Part shown: one piece after another, positions 58,904 through 64,000 of the stretch | Layout: the number at the start of each line of letters is the position of its first letter | Numbering within the stretch: position 1 is the stretch's first letter | NCBI GenBank assembly: GCA_950295325.1 | Contig: OX485803.1 | Location: 54,079,554-54,143,553 of the forward strand | DNA from: Polytrichum commune | Lineage: Eukaryota > Streptophyta > Polytrichopsida > Polytrichales > Polytrichaceae | DNA: 64,000 nucleotides | Direction of reading: 5' to 3' | Notes under the pieces: model-generated | Databases searched by the model: none | Seen by the model: only the letters and a program-made list of their open reading frames with translations | Told to the model about the DNA's origin: nothing | Program-made: the position numbers and the translations under genes

Positions 58904-61500
58904 TGAGACAATTTCCACTTATACCACGACAAGAAGGATGTTCGCAACTAATAGCCTTGCATGCCTGGTATGGCATGGAGATAATAAGCCATCAAACAAC
59001 AAAATGAGAGGCCCCAATTTGAACACATTAGAAAGGAATGTGGGGATTATGGCAATGACCACTGTAACATACATCCAGGGCTTTGTGTAGACGGTGCAAA
59101 TCCTTATGGACAATGATGGTCAACTTATGCCATGTGGCATGTATGTTTCTTCAACTACAATGTCCCCCCTTGCCTTACCATTAAAAATTTCTTCATAATG
59201 ATGATTTTGTTGATTTATGAACGCAATAGCATTACAACTACCAACATTGATATTATGCTAGCACCCCTAATACAAGAGTTATTGGAGTGTTGGAACATTG
59301 GGATAGTGTGCTTTGATGCAAACCGAGAAGAGGTATTTGCATCGAGGACCATGATAAATTGGTGCTTGCATGATTATCATGCCTTTACCACGTTGGCGGG
59401 AGTATCAAACAAAGGACACTCGTGTTGCCCAATATGTGGGTCAAACACACCTAACAAAGTCTTTGTGGAAAATAGTTTATGCAAGGTAAAATAGCAGGCG
59501 AGTACCCATTGGTCACCTTTTTAGACATGACAAAGCTCTATTGGGATAATGGATAACACTACGATGTTCCCGAAAAAAATGAATAGTAAGTTGCATATTA
59601 GATAGGCAATAATAATGTGGGAAGAATATTTGGATAACATGCGTGACCCCAATTGGCTGTTGGACCCAAAGACTCTTTCTAGAGTGAAGTGTGTACCAAC
59701 ACTACGTATTTACTACCATCCAACTATCATATTTGGAGGTTGGATAATTTTCTAATCTCTAAACCATTTTTCTAACAAGAAGGTGTGTTTTAATGTTACT
59801 TGATGGATGGCAAAATATTGAAGGATGATCAAAATATTGGCGTTTAATTGAATGCATGATTATATAGCATAGGTTGCTAGTGAGGCGCATTTTGGACATT
59901 GTGCATGCAAAAAAACTTTAGTGCAACTCATTATTAAAACTTTATTTGGCGAGAAAGATACACTTAAGAGCATGCAAGATATGAAAGAGAATCAATCATA
60001 GGTGTGATGCAATATTCTCATTTGAGGAAGGGGGAAGATGGAAAAAATAATTATCTAAAGCCTTGTGCTCCTTGTTTAGTAAACGCAAGCAAGAACTATT
60101 TATGCACATGCTAAATGAAACAAGGACACCAACATGCAACACATTTAGTTTGACGTGTATCAAGTAGATAGATAGAAACCTAATGGACTAAAATCACATA
60201 ACTTGCATTACATGATGCAACTACTTGTATGTGTTCATCATATTCTATCACATGCACAACATATTGCAATAATAAGATTAGGAAAATATTTTTGCAAGAA
60301 TACATGCCAAAGATGTAGATCCAAGGGGGTTGGATGCTTTGGAGATAAAACATGTACCTGAAACTTTGTGCATCCTTGAGGAATGTCTACCATCGTCATT
60401 TTTGTTGTTGTGATGGAACATCTAGTAGTTCATTTAGTTAAAGAAATTATAACATGCGGTTTAGTTAGTGGAAGATGGTGCTATGCTTTGTGTAGATTTA
60501 AATTGGGAATTTGAAAGGGATATGTTAGACAGGAAGGGTCAATGGCCAATAGGTACATGTGGATGGAGGCATCAAGATTTGAAAGGGGAAGTATGGGACT
60601 CGGTTTTAAATGAATGGGTAGTCGGGGAGGTTGTTGAGGGTGGGGCCCAAACACAAACGCATCCAAAAGAGACAACATCCACATTTTATATTATAGAATT
60701 CGCCGGAAACGTTGAAAATGGCTACGTGAGTTTTTATGGCCTACACATTGTATTACCCAACACCATTTGAATAATTTTAGGTTGCCTCCTATTGCATTTA
60801 AACTAATTGAGAAGTTGAACACATGTTGTAGGCAATATGTGGCTAAGAAAACCTAGTTGGAGTTATATGGGGAAGAGGAAAGAAATTTTGCATTTTCATT
60901 GTTGGATGTATGGTTCCGACATAGGATTATTTGGCACAAAAGAGAGGTGAGGAGGTGTCAGATGTACCAGTAATGATGCTATTACCACCGTCATGTAAAT
61001 CGAAGACTTAGTACACATCTATATGGGCATATGGAAATCACTAATAGGGTGGAGGGTCCAGGTTAGTAATGATTTAGACCTAGATGAAATTGGGGGGCCC
61101 AAAAAAAAAGTTGTTGAATGGGAAGGGAGCATGGCAAAAGACAAATTGATGCAAGTGGGTATGTTGAGCTCCATCACATTAACATACATGTAGATTGTTC
61201 ATGAGTACTCGAGGAAAAGAATGGTGTGCAATGGGTGCTTTGGGACCCATCTAGTTTTTGGCTAGCTCGAAACAATATTAAAGGAGGATGGGTACTACCC
61301 TATCAAATAACCGGGAAGTAACCAAGGTTTGTTAAAGACACTTTCAAAACTTCCTTATTGAATATATGTAAGTGTTATGTAGGCATTGTCAATTTGCATG
61401 TTGATTTTGATTGAATAGTTTGAAAATTCTAGTGGAATATAGGTTTTTTTTTGTGAATGAAGGGGGCACTTCACCATGCAGTATAGTCATACAGAAAGAG

Positions 61501-62560
61501 GCAAGGGGTAAGAGAATAGTTGAGAAGATTGACAATATTGTCATTGGATTGGAAGAATATGAAGTGGAGTGTGATGAATGACAATGAATGTGGTTGAAGC
61601 CGAAGGTTGCCGAATGATAATATTTATGGGCAAGTCATTGCTAAGACATTGGTTGATATCATGTTGCACATTCCCAATAGAAACTAGACAGTAGGAAACA
61701 ACCATATTAGGCATGGGTAATAACTTAAATAATGTTAATTAACATTTAGACGAAGTTGGCCATGAATGGCAATATTTGTTGCCCTATTCAAATGTAACTA
61801 CATGGTGGAACATCTTTATTAATGCAAGTAACCCAAATGCAAAATACCAAGGGGCATTCTAGCCTAGTGTATTAGCTAGCAACTTGCAATAAGTTGTAAT
61901 GACAATGACAAGGCCTACATGCACTTACCCAATCAATAAAGGTAAATAAAGGTGGACCACTCCTAGGTGGAAAAGTAACGGGGATAACTACATTATCAAC
62001 ATGGCAGTGTGGGACCACGAGCGTAGGAAAATGAGATACTAATTAAAGGAGAGGAACTTGACGTATTCGACTTGACATTGGGTTACGACTATGTCAGGGT
62101 GTCAAACTAAATGAAGGGAGACATTGGCCCAACCCACATCCACTTTGTACTACAAATTTAATTGGACAAAATTTATGTTGACCTGGTTGACAAAATGGCA
62201 CCAATGATCTAGGGTGGCATATCAAAAAGAGCGTGAATCATGCATAGAGAAAAACTTATTGTTAAACTAAGTATTTGCAAGAATCAACCTTCCTTTCATT
62301 TAAATTGTTTTAGATAACTGAAATATTCATTTCAATGCCTAGAAGTACAAATTCACCAAGTCGTTAAGAAAGAGAGTGTGGCAAGCTCTCTTGGGTGCAC
62401 TTGATGAAACCAAAACTTGTAATTCATGAACACCCTATACATGGCTAACTATGCTCATGCACTCTAGCATACCAATGCATGGTTTCTAGTATTATCCCTA
62501 TGATAGAGGAGTTCGTTTTCTCCCCACATATTATCATGGACTCCAATCACATCCGCATAG
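61501..62560. other. Spacer, possible further CACTA decay
   Basis: Short plus-strand runs such as HEWQYLLPYSNVTTWW (about 61.76 kb) hint at old coding sequence but no family is recognised. No bounded element was seen. Confidence 0.4.
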
Positions 62561-62567
62561 ATGTTGC

Positions 62568-64000
62568 TTAATCTGCCTCCTTTCGAGCGATTCCCAAGCA
62601 ATTCTTGGCGTAGTCAAGGAGGCCTTGCCATATCATTTGTTTAGTGCTTTTAACATCCCACATGTTGTCATTGAATGTAAGGTCATTCATATCCACCTAA
62701 ATGATCCAAAGTGTGATCCCTCTAAGTAAAAGCCAAATTCTAGAGCATTTACTAAGTGAGGTAGGGATTTTCTTGCCAAAAATCCCATTTTGCCAATCTA
62801 GTGATTTCCATGGCCCCTTTTGTCTTGGCCTAGCTTTCATGGTGTTAATAATGCCAATGGAGATATCCCAAGCCTTATGGGCCACTCTACAATCCCAAAA
62901 CCCATATGTGACGGTTTCTAAGATATTTGTCATGCACATTTGACATTTGTCATCAATGGCAACAATAAATCTAGCTCTCCCGGCCAAGAGTTAACCGTGA
63001 TTGGTTTATGCCAAATTAACCAAATGAAGGTGGTTTTTTATTTTGCTACACATTCTAGACATTCCCCCATTTCAATATAAGCCAAGGTGGGATAATGCCA
63101 TGTCATTTGGTAACAATTGACCTAGGTGGAGGATTTTGTGCTTGCAACATGTTCCTTCCTATGGCAGGATTGTAATTAAGGAAGTCTTCTCATCAATTCC
63201 ATTGCAGCCATGTGGGGTCCATGCTCAATGTGTCTATCCTGCCAATGCATACATCAATATTGGGCTTCCAAATAACTTTGTTGATGGTGCAAATTTTGAT
63301 CAACCTACGTGCTTTATTGGTGATGTCAAGTTCGATTGGTGCCTCCACATTCATGATGCGTGTGTTGATTGAAATTTGGAGGCAATTGAGGGTTTGTGGG
63401 GGGAATAAGAGCCCCCATGAGCATTCGTCAAGAATTAGGCAAAAAAAATTGGCTACTACAAAGATAGTAAGTGGATAGGCATCTTGATCTTCACTTTCAA
63501 AGTAACCAATTCACCAACCGATAGGGAACTCCATCCTATGTTGTTGGATAAGTTTCTTCCATTGATTGGGCGAGGAGTTGATCATGGTGTCAATGACGTG
63601 CACTTCCCTTTGGTCAAATTTAAACCTTTAAGCAATAACCATGGTAGCCAGAAGTTGGTTGTTTTCAAGATCCCATATGTCCCTGATGCTACTAAGGCCA
63701 CTCCTATCAAGTTGTGTTGCTTTATTCATTGAAAATCCATCCCCTTAATTTTTGTCTCCACCATAAGTATGTGTTACGAACTTGGTGTCTATCATGTGGC
63801 GCTAAGATTCCACATACTTTGACATACTTTTCCATGCTTCTCCAATTCATTTCCAAATGCTAGATCCCTGAGCTAGTATATGCCGCTTAAGAAACATCCA
63901 CCCCATTCCTAGACTCCATTTGTTTTTCCAGTCTGGACGTGCCCCTCGCAACCTATATTACCGGTAGATAAGAATACAAAGATTGGTTTTACCTCCCTCA
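62568..64000 (-). pseudogene. Second LINE ORF2 relic, C-terminal part (runs off window)
   Basis: A minus-strand ORF2 C-terminus homologous to that of the LINE at 6.5-16.4 kb. Near 63.9 kb it has HILAQGSSIWK and IGEAWKSM, separated by a stop (counterpart HIGVAGSKVWGHISKAWKVM). At 62987-62697 it has the zf-RVT motif CQMCMTNILETVTYGFWDC, then GIFGKKIP and RIWLLLRGITLWII. The frame ends near 62568-62570 after LLDYAKNCLGIARKEAD. Several stops and shifts. It belongs to a related but distinct LINE subfamily; the RT and endonuclease parts would lie beyond the window. Confidence 0.8.

Larger units (their letters stand above)
53004..61300 (+). pseudogene. CACTA TNPD transposase relic (Transposase_21-like)
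   Basis: The N-terminal piece begins at ATG 53004 (RPRARELKRWEHNRIRAKRA) and contains HKCPCR..CLFC near 53.10 kb. Near 53.40 kb it reads DCDSSDDK, a stop, then EEALRRASS, as in CACTA TNPD N-termini. The second part has LGLGYSLIH and LCPICE near 58.2-58.3 kb, RQFPLIP at the MITE seam, GLCVDGANPYGQ (59.1 kb), NVPPCLTIKNFFIMM and ECWNIGIVCFDANREEVF (59.2-59.33 kb) and GHSCCPICGSNT (59.44 kb). Last come HNLHYMMQLL (60.2 kb) and MEHLVVHLVKEII with VSGRWCY and a YVRQEGSMA-like DUF4218 stretch (60.4-60.6 kb). Many stops and frameshifts; long dead. The longest open piece is 59132-59494. Confidence 0.75.
53000..61500 (+). mobile_element. CACTA relic hosting PIF element 2 and a MITE
   Basis: Fragments of one TNPD-type gene appear in order at 53.0-53.55 kb and 57.85-61.5 kb. 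They are separated by PIF element 2 (54326-57777), and the second part is again split by the MITE at 58343-58903. Neither CACTA terminus was located, so the outer limits are approximate, and the link between the N-terminal piece and the rest is inference from gene order. Confidence 0.55.

Noticed and set aside
60468..60770. 100-codon plus-strand frame
   Set aside because: The neighbouring frame carries the DUF4218-like TNPD motifs, so this is a shadow of a decayed gene.
1..64000. CRISPR arrays, prophage, bacterial operons, rRNA genes
   Set aside because: No spaced short repeats, no bacterial gene organisation and no rRNA-like sequence were seen; the content is plant nuclear transposons.

Overview
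This window looks like transposon-packed nuclear DNA from a land plant. The evidence is an L1-type LINE with a CCHC ORF1 and a zf-RVT-tailed ORF2, CACTA (En/Spm) elements with Transposase_24/DUF8039-like and TNPD-like ORFs, PIF/Harbinger elements with a transposase plus a Myb/trihelix-like partner gene, a Copia pol relic, a pogo-like element, putative solo LTRs and many MITEs. I found no credible host gene, rRNA, tRNA or CRISPR. The species cannot be fixed from the sequence; the AT-rich background and TE load suggest a large plant genome. Nothing looks bacterial, so operons and ribosome binding sites do not apply.

Layout, left half. 1-6.45 kb is AT-rich spacer with an 861-bp dispersed repeat that carries a 134-bp LINE tail. 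6.47-16.40 kb is a minus-strand L1-type LINE bounded by a 14/15-bp target duplication, with a CACTA derivative sitting in its ORF1 (11.69 to about 14.8 kb). 16.8-22.4 kb holds MITEs, a 941-bp TA-flanked element with perfect 27-bp TIRs, and dispersed repeats. 22,536-26,961 is PIF/Harbinger element 1. 27,769-29,246 and 32,381-34,089 are two putative solo LTRs with 5-bp duplications, separated by MITEs and hairpins. 35.56-37.92 kb is a Copia relic.

Right half. 38.25-39.70 kb is a MITE cluster. 40,190-46,617 is PIF/Harbinger element 3, split by a 3,955-bp TGTGGGAGC...GCTCCCACA element with an unidentified, CCGGA-saturated ORF. 48,151-49,127 is a pogo-like element, and 49.57-50.67 kb a 559-bp tandem duplication. 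A decayed CACTA TNPD gene appears to run from about 53.0 to 61.5 kb and to host PIF/Harbinger element 2 (54,326-57,777) and a 561-bp MITE. The right edge carries a second LINE relic on the minus strand.

The genes do not cooperate in a host pathway; they are parts of mobile elements. In both PIF elements the transposase (plus) and its Myb-like partner (minus) converge and end only 12 and 37 bp apart. Most coding copies are recently broken, many by in-frame stops with the frame otherwise intact. The main value of the window is its readable nesting: several insertions can be removed on paper to rejoin the host sequence, and two have pre-insertion paralogues inside the same window.
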